Below, piece after piece: positions 6,632 to 13,927 of a stretch of DNA of 40,203 bases. How positions within the stretch are numbered: position 1 is the stretch's first letter; each line of letters opens with the position of its first letter. Both the position numbers and the translations under genes were made by a program. Source of the stretch: Martelella alba (GTDB taxonomy: Bacteria; Pseudomonadota; Gammaproteobacteria; Enterobacterales; Enterobacteriaceae); NCBI RefSeq assembly GCF_005217455.1, contig NZ_SZPQ01000041.1, forward strand, positions 1 to 40,203. Direction: 5' to 3'. The notes below the pieces were generated by a model. The model was not told the DNA's origin. It saw nothing but the letters and a program-made list of their open reading frames with translations, and searched no databases.

Positions 6632-7531
6632 CTAAATTGCATCGGGAGAAAAGCTTGTTAGAACAAGAACCTGCAACTTTGCTCTCTCCATGTATTCCAT
6701 AATTACTCTGTGTAAATTCCTAATAGAATCTGACATTTGTGGATTATTGGTATAATCTTCTATTTTAAGATGTAACTCATTGATTAATGTATTAATTCCA
6801 ATCATTCTGCTATGAGAGTGCCATTTTCTATTATCGCTCAGAGCCTTGGCTATCTCTTGTGCTCGGTTTGTTTTTTGCCGTTTTGTAACAATTTTACCAA
6901 CTTTCAATGGGTTTGTTTGATGAGTATTCCAATTTCTGAATTTATACTCAACAAGCCATTTTTTCAGTAAGTCGATAGAAAGATCCCTTGCTTGTTCAAA
7001 TCTTCTAAGTTGAGCAAGGTCAAGGTTAGTTAACATTGCCAGTTCGGCATCAGTCAGCTTCCCTTCGGCTGATTTTTTTATCAGCTCTTCACTTTTGTCG
7101 AGGTATCCTAAAGCAGGAACCCATCGCCCATCAGGTAGTAACAATTGGGGATCGATTGGTCCTAGTGAAGAAGAATAATCCATGAAAATCCTATCGCCGG
7201 ACATGCACCATATAGTGCCTGCTGACATTGCAATATCCGGGACAATAAATGAGACCTCTTGGTAAAAATGTCTTGTTATTTCTACCATTTTTTCCACAGC
7301 TTCAACGGATCCACCCGTTGTATACAAAATTATCACCAAACACTTTGGATGCCCTTCTTCAGCCTTGTTTTTAGAGGCAAGATTTTCAATCTTCGGCTGA
7401 TAAACATCCTTGGACCAAAACTGTATACCTCCATAGTATGCTATGACATCACATCCTTCAAAATTACTTTTACCAAATTGAGTTATATGCCAAGAAATGT
7501 GCGCTTCAAGCGCATTATCGAGATATGCCAT
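6632..7531 (-). CDS. ClpP-fold serine protease, SDH proteinase family, lysogenic cargo
   Basis: A 299-residue protein with the features of the 'serine dehydrogenase proteinase' branch of the ClpP/SppA clan. ILYTTGGSVEAVEKM (residues about 68-82) supplies the oxyanion-hole loop, IAMSAGTIWCMSGD carries the probable nucleophile Ser103, and SSSLGPIDPQ (about 120-129) is the diagnostic motif after the nucleophile helix. The remaining ~170 residues are helical and charged. No signal peptide or membrane span is visible, so it is probably cytoplasmic, unlike SppA. ATG 7531 (GAGG 7 bases upstream) is preferred over TTG 7543. It follows cI on the same strand after a 104-base AT-rich gap that may hold its own promoter, the position rexAB has in lambda. 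Codon use is much more AT-rich than in the phage core, a sign of horizontal insertion. Exclusion or defence is inferred, not shown. Confidence 0.75.
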   Translation of the reverse strand: MAYLDNALEAHISWHITQFGKSNFEGCDVIAYYGGIQFWSKDVYQPKIENLASKNKAEEGHPKCLVIILYTTGGSVEAVEKMVEITRHFYQEVSFIVPDIAMSAGTIWCMSGDRIFMDYSSSLGPIDPQLLLPDGRWVPALGYLDKSEELIKKSAEGKLTDAELAMLTNLDLAQLRRFEQARDLSIDLLKKWLVEYKFRNWNTHQTNPLKVGKIVTKRQKTNRAQEIAKALSDNRKWHSHSRMIGINTLINELHLKIEDYTNNPQMSDSIRNLHRVIMEYMERAKLQVLVLTSFSPDAI

Positions 7532-7635
7532 ATGCGTCCTCAATATTTATATAAATTTCAATAATATCAAAAACATATAAAATTTTTTATAACATACTCT
7601 TCATCATTAGATACATCCCACCCCTTAGGGGAGCA

Positions 7636-8373
7636 TCACACCAGCACCGAGTACCAGAAGACGCGACCGATGATTTCAACGTCACTTTCCTGGGCCTCTT
7701 CGTCATCACTGCCGTTAAAGCTGTGAATCACTAACCGCCCACCTGGGCGGCGATACAGTTGTTTTATGCGCTTTAACTGATCGTTCCCACCACCAGGCTG
7801 ACCGATGGCATATAGCTTCCCGTCGATGATGCGTTTGTTGTTCGTGTCGATGGCTACTGTCGTGCCGTCAGGAATAATCGGTTCCATGCTATCGCCGCGA
7901 GCTGGGAAGCAAAGCACACCCGATCCGTCCGTATTCGCTCCAACCTTGCGCAATGTCGATTTGGAAAATCGCAGCATAAAACCGTTATGGTCTTCATCCA
8001 TGATGCGCCCGTCTCCACAGGCGAATTCAATATCTTTCAGATACGGGACTTCAACTTCATCATCGCGGAGTGGCGTATCGTCATCCCATGGATCGACCGT
8101 TCCCCACTCGGATTTCGGGGGAATAGATGATCTTGGATTATGAGCCGTCATCCCTTCCGCACGCATCGGTTCTTCACCGTTAGCAAGCCATTCTGGCCGA
8201 ACGCCAAGAACTTTGGCTATTTGAACGGTTTTCTTAGAACCTTTAGCGCCACCACTGACCAATTTCCATACACTTGGTTGCGCCATTCCTACAGATTCAG
8301 CAAGGGCGCCTTGAGTAAAGCCACTTTCCTTCATGGCTATGTTAAGTCGTTCTGAGAATGTCGTATTTTTCAT
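7636..8373 (-). CDS. cI: CI-type lysogeny repressor (HTH plus S24 peptidase)
   Basis: A 245-residue repressor. Residues 5-65 are an HTH_3 domain (FTQGALAESVGMAQPSVWKL). Residues about 105-240 are an S24 LexA-like autoprotease with Ser162 in ARGDSMEP and Lys201 in QLKRIK as the catalytic dyad. The cleavage site is probably Cys119-Gly120 in EFACGDG, a Cys-Gly bond as in UmuD. It should bind the ATAG-N6-CTAT operators, keep pL and pR off, and be inactivated by RecA during SOS. The ATG lies only a few bases after the expected pRM start and has no SD, suggesting a leaderless message as for lambda cI. Confidence 0.93.
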   Translation of the reverse strand: MKNTTFSERLNIAMKESGFTQGALAESVGMAQPSVWKLVSGGAKGSKKTVQIAKVLGVRPEWLANGEEPMRAEGMTAHNPRSSIPPKSEWGTVDPWDDDTPLRDDEVEVPYLKDIEFACGDGRIMDEDHNGFMLRFSKSTLRKVGANTDGSGVLCFPARGDSMEPIIPDGTTVAIDTNNKRIIDGKLYAIGQPGGGNDQLKRIKQLYRRPGGRLVIHSFNGSDDEEAQESDVEIIGRVFWYSVLV

Positions 8374-8381
8374 AATCTCAT

Positions 8382-8409
8382 CATATAGCCATAGCTATCT
8401 ATCCATCAA
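8382..8409 (-). promoter_or_regulatory. pRM promoter for cI
   Basis: Minus strand: -35 TTGATG (8409-8404), 16-base spacer, -10 TATATG (8387-8382). The -10 is covered by the operator at 8385-8398 and the adjacent operator at 8410-8423 abuts the -35, the geometry needed for repressor to activate and then repress its own gene. Confidence 0.6.
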
Positions 8410-8448
8410 ATAGACTTGCCTATTTACAAATTGAATAGCTAAGACTAT
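8385..8448. promoter_or_regulatory. Right operator cluster (OR)
   Basis: Three perfect ATAG-N6-CTAT sites at 8385-8398, 8410-8423 and 8435-8448, with centres exactly 25 bases apart, so all face similar sides of the helix. The rightmost overlaps the pR spacer and -10, the middle ends at the pR -35 and abuts the pRM -35, and the leftmost covers the pRM -10. Confidence 0.8.
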
Positions 8449-8451
8449 TAT
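8423..8451 (+). promoter_or_regulatory. pR promoter
   Basis: -35 TTTACA (8423-8428), 17-base spacer, -10 TATTAT (8446-8451), with transcription expected from about 8458. It drives cro, cII and the replication genes. This start rules out the upstream ATG at 8455 as the start of cro. Confidence 0.8.
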
Positions 8452-8481
8452 TCAATGGAAAGTGAAAGCAGGAGCTATTTT

Positions 8482-8712
8482 ATGGTCAACAAAGTCATTA
8501 ACGAGGCTATAACCGCCGTTGGGAGTCAGCAGAAGCTTGCTGATGCTTGCGGCGTAAAACAGCCATCTGTATGGGCTTGGTTGCATGGGAAAAAGAAGGT
8601 ATCCGCCGCAAATGCCAAGCGCATTGAAAAGGCCACCAACGGAACTATCCCTGCTTACCTAATCCGACCAGATTTAAGCGATCTTTTCCCTCACCCGGAC
8701 AAGGTCGCGTAA
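8482..8712 (+). CDS. cro: Cro-type repressor, YdaS-like HTH protein
   Basis: A 76-residue protein with a single helix-turn-helix (SQQKLADACGVKQPSVWAWL, residues about 15-34), of the YdaS/Cro type common in Rac-like immunity regions. It is divergently transcribed from cI across the operators and should antagonise CI at them. The ATG at 8482 has AGGAG seven bases upstream and lies downstream of the predicted pR start. The longer frame from 8455 begins inside the promoter. Confidence 0.88.
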   Translation: MVNKVINEAITAVGSQQKLADACGVKQPSVWAWLHGKKKVSAANAKRIEKATNGTIPAYLIRPDLSDLFPHPDKVA

Positions 8713-8722
8713 GAAACGCCAC

Positions 8723-8762
8723 TGTTCTTTAAAACAGCTGATACGCTCCGCCGGTGTGGAGC
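8723..8762 (+). promoter_or_regulatory. nutR-like site (boxA-like plus hairpin)
   Basis: Between cro and cII: a boxA-like TGTTCTTTAAAACA (8723-8736), then a hairpin at 8745-8762 with stem GCTCC/GGAGC and the eight-base loop GCCGGTGT. Distance from boxA start to loop is 27 bases against 29 in the left site, and loops share GCC-NN-TGT. This is the position of nutR in lambda and P22. Confidence 0.6.
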
Positions 8763-8822
8763 AACCCATTGTGACAGGTCACGGCCTAGTCACGCATTTA
8801 ATCAACCAGGGAATTATCACAG

Positions 8823-9164
8823 ATGGACATCGCATATCAACGCAACAGAGCGCGGGAAATTGAAACGCGCATAAGGGGCAAAATTCAGGCAATGGGAGTG
8901 TGTCGGGTGGCTGACGTGGTCGGGGTTCATCAATCCCAGGTTAGTCGCTGGCAGACGGGAGACAACGTTGTAAGCAAGGCCGCCAGATTATTAGCGGCAA
9001 TCGGATTTGATGAGCCGGATAACAGTCTGGTGATTCAGGGAGAGGGGACAGCGGAATTGGCCAGAGCGCTGATTGAAATGCTGGAGCATATTCGCGAGCC
9101 AGTTAATAGCCCCAAAAAGAAAAAGTCTCGCGGTGCGACAACACAGCGAGACCTATTTGAATAA
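8823..9164 (+). CDS. cII: CII-type transcriptional activator
   Basis: A 113-residue protein of the phage CII family: AREIETRIRGKIQAMGVCRVADVVGVHQSQVSRWQ (residues about 10-44) has the HTH and the characteristic QSQVSRWQ recognition helix. CII activates the establishment promoter of the repressor and, in lambda, int. The C-terminal part (KKKKSRGATTQRDLFE) is longer and more basic than in lambda CII. First gene after the nutR-like site. The upstream SD is weak (CAGGGA, then 11 bases). Confidence 0.85.
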   Translation: MDIAYQRNRAREIETRIRGKIQAMGVCRVADVVGVHQSQVSRWQTGDNVVSKAARLLAAIGFDEPDNSLVIQGEGTAELARALIEMLEHIREPVNSPKKKKSRGATTQRDLFE

Positions 9165-9188
9165 CCATATCAGCAAAGGAATTATAGC

Positions 9189-9335
9189 ATGCCAAAACAT
9201 GTTGATAAATCTTATATCCAACGAATACACAAAAATATTGCTCGCTCGCGCCTCCTTCGATTAATCGATCCGGTTTTTGCAGAGAAGATGCGGAAAGTTT
9301 TGGATGAGTATAAGGCGAAGGAGAAAAGCAAATGA
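9189..9335 (+). CDS. Small basic protein (48 aa) upstream of the initiator gene
   Basis: A 48-residue frame, MPKHVDKSYIQRIHKNIARS and then a helical, lysine-rich C-terminus. AAGGA lies 8 bases before the ATG and the stop overlaps the next start as ATGA. It occupies the short gap between cII and the O-like gene. Likely a real operon gene of unknown function. Confidence 0.6.
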   Translation: MPKHVDKSYIQRIHKNIARSRLLRLIDPVFAEKMRKVLDEYKAKEKSK

Positions 9336-10468
9336 GCAATACAGCAGAAATATATGATTTTAACGCTGCTCATCAGCGCAGGAGTTCACGGATGGAGAAC
9401 CAAAGAAAAGGGCACTTCGCCCTATTCAGAAGTCTTCTGTCCACGGATTGGGCTAAAGACACGGCAAAATTGGCCTTGTGGGTAAGGATGCTGGGAGAGG
9501 CAACCCATAAGCCGAGAACAGTCGAATTTGCCGGGAAAAATTGGAATTTAAATGCAGGTCAGTTGGTGACCACCCCGGTGGTCCTGGCCCGAAAACTTCG
9601 GGATAGTGATGGCAACGAGAAGAGCGCTAAAGCTGTTACTCGGATGTTGGGTTTTTTCATACGTGAAGGTATGATTTCGACTGAAGGTACGCCATTTGGA
9701 ACTGTGATCACCATAACAAATTATGCCGATTATCAGGGGTTATTACCCGGTGAACCATCCGTCCAACCATCCGGGGAACCTACCGTCCAACCTAAACCCA
9801 GGAATGGCGCGGGTTTGGAAGGTATACCCGGTGAACCATCCGTCCAACCATCCGGGGAACCTACCGTCCAACCTAAACCCAGGAATGGCGCGGGTTTGGA
9901 AGGTATACCCGGTGAACCATCCGTCCAACCATCCGGGGAACCTACCGTCCAACCTAAACCCAGGAATGGCGCGGGTTTGGAAGGTATACCCGGTGAACCA
10001 TCCGTCCAACCATCCGGGGAACCTACCGTCCAACAGAACAAGAAGTTATTAGAACAAGAAATAAATAATAATAAAAATACCTTGTCCGAAAGTGTTCGGA
10101 CGGAAGGTGTTAAACCTGCCAAGAAAAAACCAAAACCATCCGCTGCCCTTCCTGAGTTTGATCGCATACGCCTAAGGGATACGTGGAACTGCAAAGCCGG
10201 GAAGTTTGGCATACCCAAAATCCGCAGCATCACCACCACCACCGAGAACGGGTTGAAACGCCTCTGGGCATCGTACATCAAGCAGTGCCACGAGCTTGGC
10301 CGAGAGCCGCGTGATGTTGATACGGTGCTCAATGGCTATTTGGAGCAAGGCTATCAGCCCACTGCCTGGGCCTGCGGAGGGAATCCGGAGGGGAAGAAAT
10401 ACGGTATCGATACTGCATTGCGCCAGGAAAAAATCGACCAGATTTTAGGGATGGAAAGCGATGGATAG
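9332..10468 (+). CDS. O-like replication initiation protein
   Basis: A 378-residue protein. Residues about 20-130 form the N-terminal winged-helix region of phage replication proteins (FRSLLSTDWAKDTAKLALW and GQLVTTPVVLARKLR). Residues about 138-234 are three copies of a 27-residue Pro/Gly-rich unit (PGEPSVQPSGEPTVQP) plus a partial fourth, encoded by the tandem DNA repeats. A lysine-rich linker follows, then a C-terminal domain (residues 265-378) that probably binds the helicase. Its stop overlaps the helicase start by 8 bases. As in lambda O, initiator-binding repeats lie inside the gene. Confidence 0.8.
   Translation: MSNTAEIYDFNAAHQRRSSRMENQRKGHFALFRSLLSTDWAKDTAKLALWVRMLGEATHKPRTVEFAGKNWNLNAGQLVTTPVVLARKLRDSDGNEKSAKAVTRMLGFFIREGMISTEGTPFGTVITITNYADYQGLLPGEPSVQPSGEPTVQPKPRNGAGLEGIPGEPSVQPSGEPTVQPKPRNGAGLEGIPGEPSVQPSGEPTVQPKPRNGAGLEGIPGEPSVQPSGEPTVQQNKKLLEQEINNNKNTLSESVRTEGVKPAKKKPKPSAALPEFDRIRLRDTWNCKAGKFGIPKIRSITTTTENGLKRLWASYIKQCHELGREPRDVDTVLNGYLEQGYQPTAWACGGNPEGKKYGIDTALRQEKIDQILGMESDG
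9745..10080 (+). repeat. Tandem 81-bp repeats and AT-rich tract, candidate replication origin
   Basis: Perfect 81-base units start at 9745, 9826 and 9907, with a partial fourth at 9988-10034. Each contains two related 20-base elements, GGTGAACCATCCGTCCAACC and GGGGAACCTACCGTCCAACC, 24 bases apart, giving eight iteron-like copies. Immediately after is a 45-base stretch of A/T (about 10035-10080, including AATAAATAATAATAAAAATA). Iterons followed by an AT-rich unwinding element in the middle of the initiator gene is the layout of lambda ori. Confidence 0.75.
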
Positions 10469-11798
10469 CTACGAATTTGAAGAATTATTGGTCGGCTCGA
10501 TGCTGGCAATCGGTGATCACGTTCACTCGCGTGAAATCGCCGCAAAGCTGCCACCGGAGGCTATCGAGAATTTTCACCTGCGCAAGATGTACGAGGTCAT
10601 CGTCAGCCTGCTGGGCAAGACCGAAGCCATTGACCCCTTCACGGTCCGTGATGGCGTTCCGGAGGGAACAAAGGCGTTTGTGCTGGAGGTCAGTAAACGC
10701 GCCTCGATGGCGAATAATATCCGGGTCTGGGCTAAACGTGTGCGCCAATGCTGGATGGTCCGAAAGGGCCTGACCGACCTGAAGGTAGCTATGTCTTTGC
10801 TGGAAAGCGCGTCGCCTGACAATCTCAACGAGCGGCTTGCTGAAGTGAGCGGGACGCTGGCTAAAATTCAGTTCGAGACCAACGAAAAACTCCCGCGCCG
10901 GGTTGCCGACATGATCCCGGATTATCTTAACGTTCTGGATAAGCGCATGGCTGGGGCAACCTCCGGGTTATACCTGCGTACCGGCATAGAACCCATGGAC
11001 GAGAAATACGGGGGATTTGACCGTACCGACCTGATAATCATCGCTGGACGTCCTGGTATGGGGAAAACCGAGCTGGCAATCAATATCGCCAACTCAATCG
11101 GGCGGGACAAGGGCCGAGGGCTAATTATCTCTCTCGAAATGTCCGATTTGCAGGTTGTTGAGCGCCACATTGCCGACCGCTCTGGTATACCGATAGGCGT
11201 TCTCCGTCAGCCACTCAACATGCAGGAGGAAGAATACGCCATGCTGACGGCGGCCACCGGGACGTTGCTGGATGAGGAAAATTATGTCCTGTCTGGTTCG
11301 TTCAACGTGGATGAAATCATCGCCCACGCAGAGCGAATGGTCATGGATACTGGCCTGGGATTCCTGGCTATCGACTACCTCGGCCTGATACCAAAACCCA
11401 AAGCTGAACGCCCTGATTTGGCGATAGCTGAAATTACCCGGAAGCTGAAGCAATTTTGCCTGCGCAACAAGGTGCCGGTGATATTGCTTTCCCAACTCAA
11501 CCGCGGTCTTGAGTCGAGAGGGGAGAAACGCCCCAATATGGCAGACCTGCGGGAATCTGGCGCCATTGAACAGGACGCTGACGTTATTATCTTTCCCTAC
11601 CGGGATGAGGTTTATAACGAGAATAGCAATATGCGCGGGATTGCTGAAATCATTATCGGTAAATACCGTTCAGGTAAACCCCAAACGTTTTATATGGGCT
11701 GGCGAAATGGTCACTTCAAAAATATCGACCAGCAGGAAGCAGCAAGACGTTTTGCCGAAAATGAAAATCATCATAGTGGAAAAACAGACTGGAGATAG
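10461..11798 (+). CDS. dnaB: DnaB-family replicative helicase
   Basis: A 445-residue hexameric 5'-3' helicase. The N-terminal ~100 residues are the DnaB N-domain (EELLVGSMLA). The RecA-like core has Walker A GRPGMGKT (196-203), Walker B LAIDYLGLI (302-310), motif LLSQLNR (342-348), then ADLRESGAIEQDADV (361-375) and the arginine-finger region KYRSG (401-405). The phage therefore brings its own helicase, as P22 gp12 does, rather than a lambda P-type loader. All motifs are intact. The start lies inside the last codons of the initiator gene. Confidence 0.95.
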   Translation: MDSYEFEELLVGSMLAIGDHVHSREIAAKLPPEAIENFHLRKMYEVIVSLLGKTEAIDPFTVRDGVPEGTKAFVLEVSKRASMANNIRVWAKRVRQCWMVRKGLTDLKVAMSLLESASPDNLNERLAEVSGTLAKIQFETNEKLPRRVADMIPDYLNVLDKRMAGATSGLYLRTGIEPMDEKYGGFDRTDLIIIAGRPGMGKTELAINIANSIGRDKGRGLIISLEMSDLQVVERHIADRSGIPIGVLRQPLNMQEEEYAMLTAATGTLLDEENYVLSGSFNVDEIIAHAERMVMDTGLGFLAIDYLGLIPKPKAERPDLAIAEITRKLKQFCLRNKVPVILLSQLNRGLESRGEKRPNMADLRESGAIEQDADVIIFPYRDEVYNENSNMRGIAEIIIGKYRSGKPQTFYMGWRNGHFKNIDQQEAARRFAENENHHSGKTDWR

Positions 11799-11800
11799 AT

Positions 11801-12244
11801 ATGGATAAACAGGTTTATTACCTGCGCACTCCAGAAATACGCCAAAACCTCATAGACCATATCAGGCAGTTACCCCTCAGTTCAGACAAGCCTCTCACCA
11901 TCACTATTCAAGAGCGAAGCCGTTCGCTAGACCAGAATCGCAAACTTTGGGCCACGTTGTCCGATGTGTCTAGGCAAGTGAACTGGCATGGTCGCTGGCT
12001 GGATAGCGAAAGCTGGAAAGCGATATTCACCGCGGCTCTGAAAAAGCAGGATGTCGTTCCAAACCTAACCGGTGATGGGTTTGTTGTGTTGGGGCAATCA
12101 ACCTCAAAGATGCGCGTCAGTGAGTTTAGCGAGTTACTGGAATTAATAGCAGCTTTTGGAGCTGAGAAGGGTGTGAAATGGAATGATGAGGCACGTCAGG
12201 CATTGGAATGGGCGCAAAGGTGGGGAATAAATAATAAGAGGTAA
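11801..12244 (+). CDS. ninB: NinB recombination protein
   Basis: A 147-residue member of the lambda NinB (Orf) family, recognised by QERSRSLDQNRKLWATLSDVS and by WHGRWLDSESWKAIFTAALK, followed by SKMRVSEFSELLELI. NinB binds single-stranded DNA and substitutes for RecFOR functions in phage recombination. It starts 2 bases after the helicase stop. Confidence 0.93.
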   Translation: MDKQVYYLRTPEIRQNLIDHIRQLPLSSDKPLTITIQERSRSLDQNRKLWATLSDVSRQVNWHGRWLDSESWKAIFTAALKKQDVVPNLTGDGFVVLGQSTSKMRVSEFSELLELIAAFGAEKGVKWNDEARQALEWAQRWGINNKR

Positions 12245-12248
12245 TCCT

Positions 12249-12470
12249 ATGCCATCAACATTACAGCAATACCTCGATGAAACTCTCTATATCAAAGACG
12301 GGGGACCGGTAAAGCGCGGCGATGAAATGGATATTCATCTGAAAAAATTCCTCGCAGAGATTTGGCCTATCGCATTCCACGCTGGATATGAGAAAGCCGT
12401 TCAGGACGGATTCAAGGCCAAGCCTCGCAGCCATCAACGCGTGAAATTACCGGAGAAAATCATACCATGA
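12249..12470 (+). CDS. Hypothetical nin-region protein (73 aa)
   Basis: A 73-residue protein (MPSTLQQYLDETLYI), mostly helical with a basic C-terminus. SD AGAGG lies about 5 bases upstream, and its stop overlaps the next start (ATGA). Located between ninB and a small HTH gene. No recognised family. Confidence 0.65.
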   Translation: MPSTLQQYLDETLYIKDGGPVKRGDEMDIHLKKFLAEIWPIAFHAGYEKAVQDGFKAKPRSHQRVKLPEKIIP

Positions 12471-12790
12471 AAATTCCAGCAGAAAAATTGAGAAAAATTA
12501 TATATCAATTGGTGAGTGAAAATGATGGCATCACCAATAATGAAATAATATTAAAATTAGGGATGTCAGCGACTACTATTCAGGTCACAACAAAACAAAT
12601 GACGGATGATGGTTTTCTATTTAGGAGTGGTAGTGTCAAAGAGTATCACCATCACATCACGAATGACCATGAACCACCAAAACCATCCGGACGGATAGAT
12701 ATTTTTACGGAATATCGGGAAACCAGCAAAATTTATCAGTTCGATAAACGACTGCGTGAGGTGAGAAAAAATTATGATGCGATGGCGTAG
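12467..12790 (+). CDS. Small winged-HTH-like protein
   Basis: A 107-residue protein. Residues about 5-50 (LRKIIYQLVSENDGITNNEI and MSATTIQVTTKQMTDDGFL) look like a winged helix-turn-helix, with the wing in FLFRSGSVKEYHH. The C-terminal half is charged. Similar small MarR-like or 'DNA-binding' proteins occur in nin regions. Target unknown. Confidence 0.6.
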   Translation: MKIPAEKLRKIIYQLVSENDGITNNEIILKLGMSATTIQVTTKQMTDDGFLFRSGSVKEYHHHITNDHEPPKPSGRIDIFTEYRETSKIYQFDKRLREVRKNYDAMA

Positions 12791-12944
12791 TCCGACATTG
12801 ATGATTATGGAAAATTCAATATTCCAACCCACCAAACGAAGCCGCAATAAACCCAAACCCATACCCACCGCAGACCAAATAACATCCTATCAGCCTACCA
12901 CGGGATTCCATGACGTCAAATGGGCGAGATTGAGGGGGAGATAA
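12777..12944 (+). CDS. ninE: NinE-like protein
   Basis: A 55-residue frame overlapping the previous gene by 14 bases. It carries PTKRSRNKPKPIP, the same run as in lambda NinE (…LPTKRSRNKPKPIP…), and ends FHDVKWARLRGR, compared with WDIRWLRRRARK in NinE. The cysteines found near the N-terminus of lambda NinE are missing here. The role of NinE is unknown. Position between ninB and ninG fits the lambda nin order. Confidence 0.85.
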   Translation: MRWRSPTLMIMENSIFQPTKRSRNKPKPIPTADQITSYQPTTGFHDVKWARLRGR

Positions 12945-13333
12945 TGATAGTTATACATAGGGGCTTTGGCCTAAGCATTAAACGCGGACACATGTTCGGC
13001 GATAAAGAGTCTCAAAGAAAAATGTTATCCATAAAACTACCGTTTCTATCAATTTATATTTTGAACGGAAAATCATCTGATTATTTCTATCAAGTCGCTA
13101 GATTTGCGTTTAATGACCCTGATTGGTTTATCGAGAACCATGCGGCGGTGAGACAGGCTAAGCGGGCGGCTCAGAAAAACAAGGATATTGCATGGATAAA
13201 GGCTCGGGAAGAGGCGCAGGCCGATTATCAAAAGCAGCTTGATGAGCTTCGTGAAGAAAACTACCAACTCAAGCAACGCTGCCGAGAAAATTCAAGGGAC
13301 ATTGAAGCCTATAAAAAGCTGATGCAGAGGTGA
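12944..13333 (+). CDS. Hypothetical nin-region protein with C-terminal coiled coil
   Basis: A 129-residue protein starting MIVIHRGFGLSI at 12944, chosen because GAGGGGGAG lies 4 bases upstream and the ATG overlaps the ninE stop (TAATG). A longer frame begins at 12920 inside ninE. Residues 1-60 are beta-rich, and residues about 80-129 form a coiled coil (QADYQKQLDELREENYQLKQ). It takes the place of ninF in lambda. Function unknown. Confidence 0.65.
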   Translation: MIVIHRGFGLSIKRGHMFGDKESQRKMLSIKLPFLSIYILNGKSSDYFYQVARFAFNDPDWFIENHAAVRQAKRAAQKNKDIAWIKAREEAQADYQKQLDELREENYQLKQRCRENSRDIEAYKKLMQR

Positions 13334-13336
13334 GAC

Positions 13337-13927
13337 ATGAATATCCCAAAGCGCCGTAATTGCAAAAGTTGTGGAAAAACCTTCAAACCTACGGCCTTCT
13401 ACGTCTGGTGGTGCTCTGATGAATGCAGAGATGAAGTTATCAGGACGGCAGCCGAAAAAGGGCGTCAGAGCGTTGCCAGGAAGAAAGCGGCGGCATTGAA
13501 GGAAGAGCGTAAGATGTGGCGTGAGCGCAAAGCCGCAGTTAAGCCCCTTAAACATTGGGAGGACATGACGCAGCGTGTCGTTAACGATTATGTCAGAGAG
13601 CGCGACAGGGATTTACCCTGTATCAGCTGCGGAACGTGGATAACTGTCCAATGGGAGGCTGGTCATTATCGTTCAAGGGGTGCCGCGTCTCATCTCAGAT
13701 ATAACGAACTCAATATAAATAAACAGTGCCATCGCTGTAATGACGAGCTGTCGAGTAACGCCATTCCATACCGTGAAGGTTTGATAGAAAAAATCGGTCT
13801 TGAGCGCGTTCTGGCGCTGGAGAATGACAACACCCCTCACCGATATACCCGGGAAGAATTGGACAGTATACGGGCTCATTATCGGGCGAAACGGAGAGAT
13901 TTATTGAAGCATCGGGAGGCCGCGTGA
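13337..13927 (+). CDS. ninG: NinG (Rap) recombination endonuclease
   Basis: A 196-residue protein of the lambda NinG/Rap family, which cuts branched DNA such as Holliday junctions and D-loops. A zinc-ribbon-like N-terminus (CKSCGKTF, then WWCSDECR) and the core LPCISCG, then GHYRSRGAASHLRYNELNIN and QCHRCND, are all present. The start is 3 bases after the preceding stop. Confidence 0.95.
   Translation: MNIPKRRNCKSCGKTFKPTAFYVWWCSDECRDEVIRTAAEKGRQSVARKKAAALKEERKMWRERKAAVKPLKHWEDMTQRVVNDYVRERDRDLPCISCGTWITVQWEAGHYRSRGAASHLRYNELNINKQCHRCNDELSSNAIPYREGLIEKIGLERVLALENDNTPHRYTREELDSIRAHYRAKRRDLLKHREAA

Noticed and set aside
7616-7632. CCCCTTAGGGG palindrome downstream of cI as a terminator
   Set aside because: Short stem, no T-tract on either side. 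Kept only as a possible weak element; cI and the protease may be cotranscribed.
8455-8481. Upstream ATG giving an 85-aa Cro
   Set aside because: It lies at or before the predicted pR start point and lacks an SD. ATG 8482 has AGGAG at ideal spacing.
9745-10034. CRISPR array
   Set aside because: Units are adjacent identical 81-base copies inside a coding frame; there are no unique spacers and no cas genes.
9733-10332. Long minus-strand ORF (199 aa) across the tandem repeats, and a 109-aa plus-strand ORF in another frame
   Set aside because: They are open because the 81-base repeat has a length divisible by three and no stops in these frames. No SD, repetitive Trp/Gly or Asn/His text, and they lie antisense to or inside the initiator gene.
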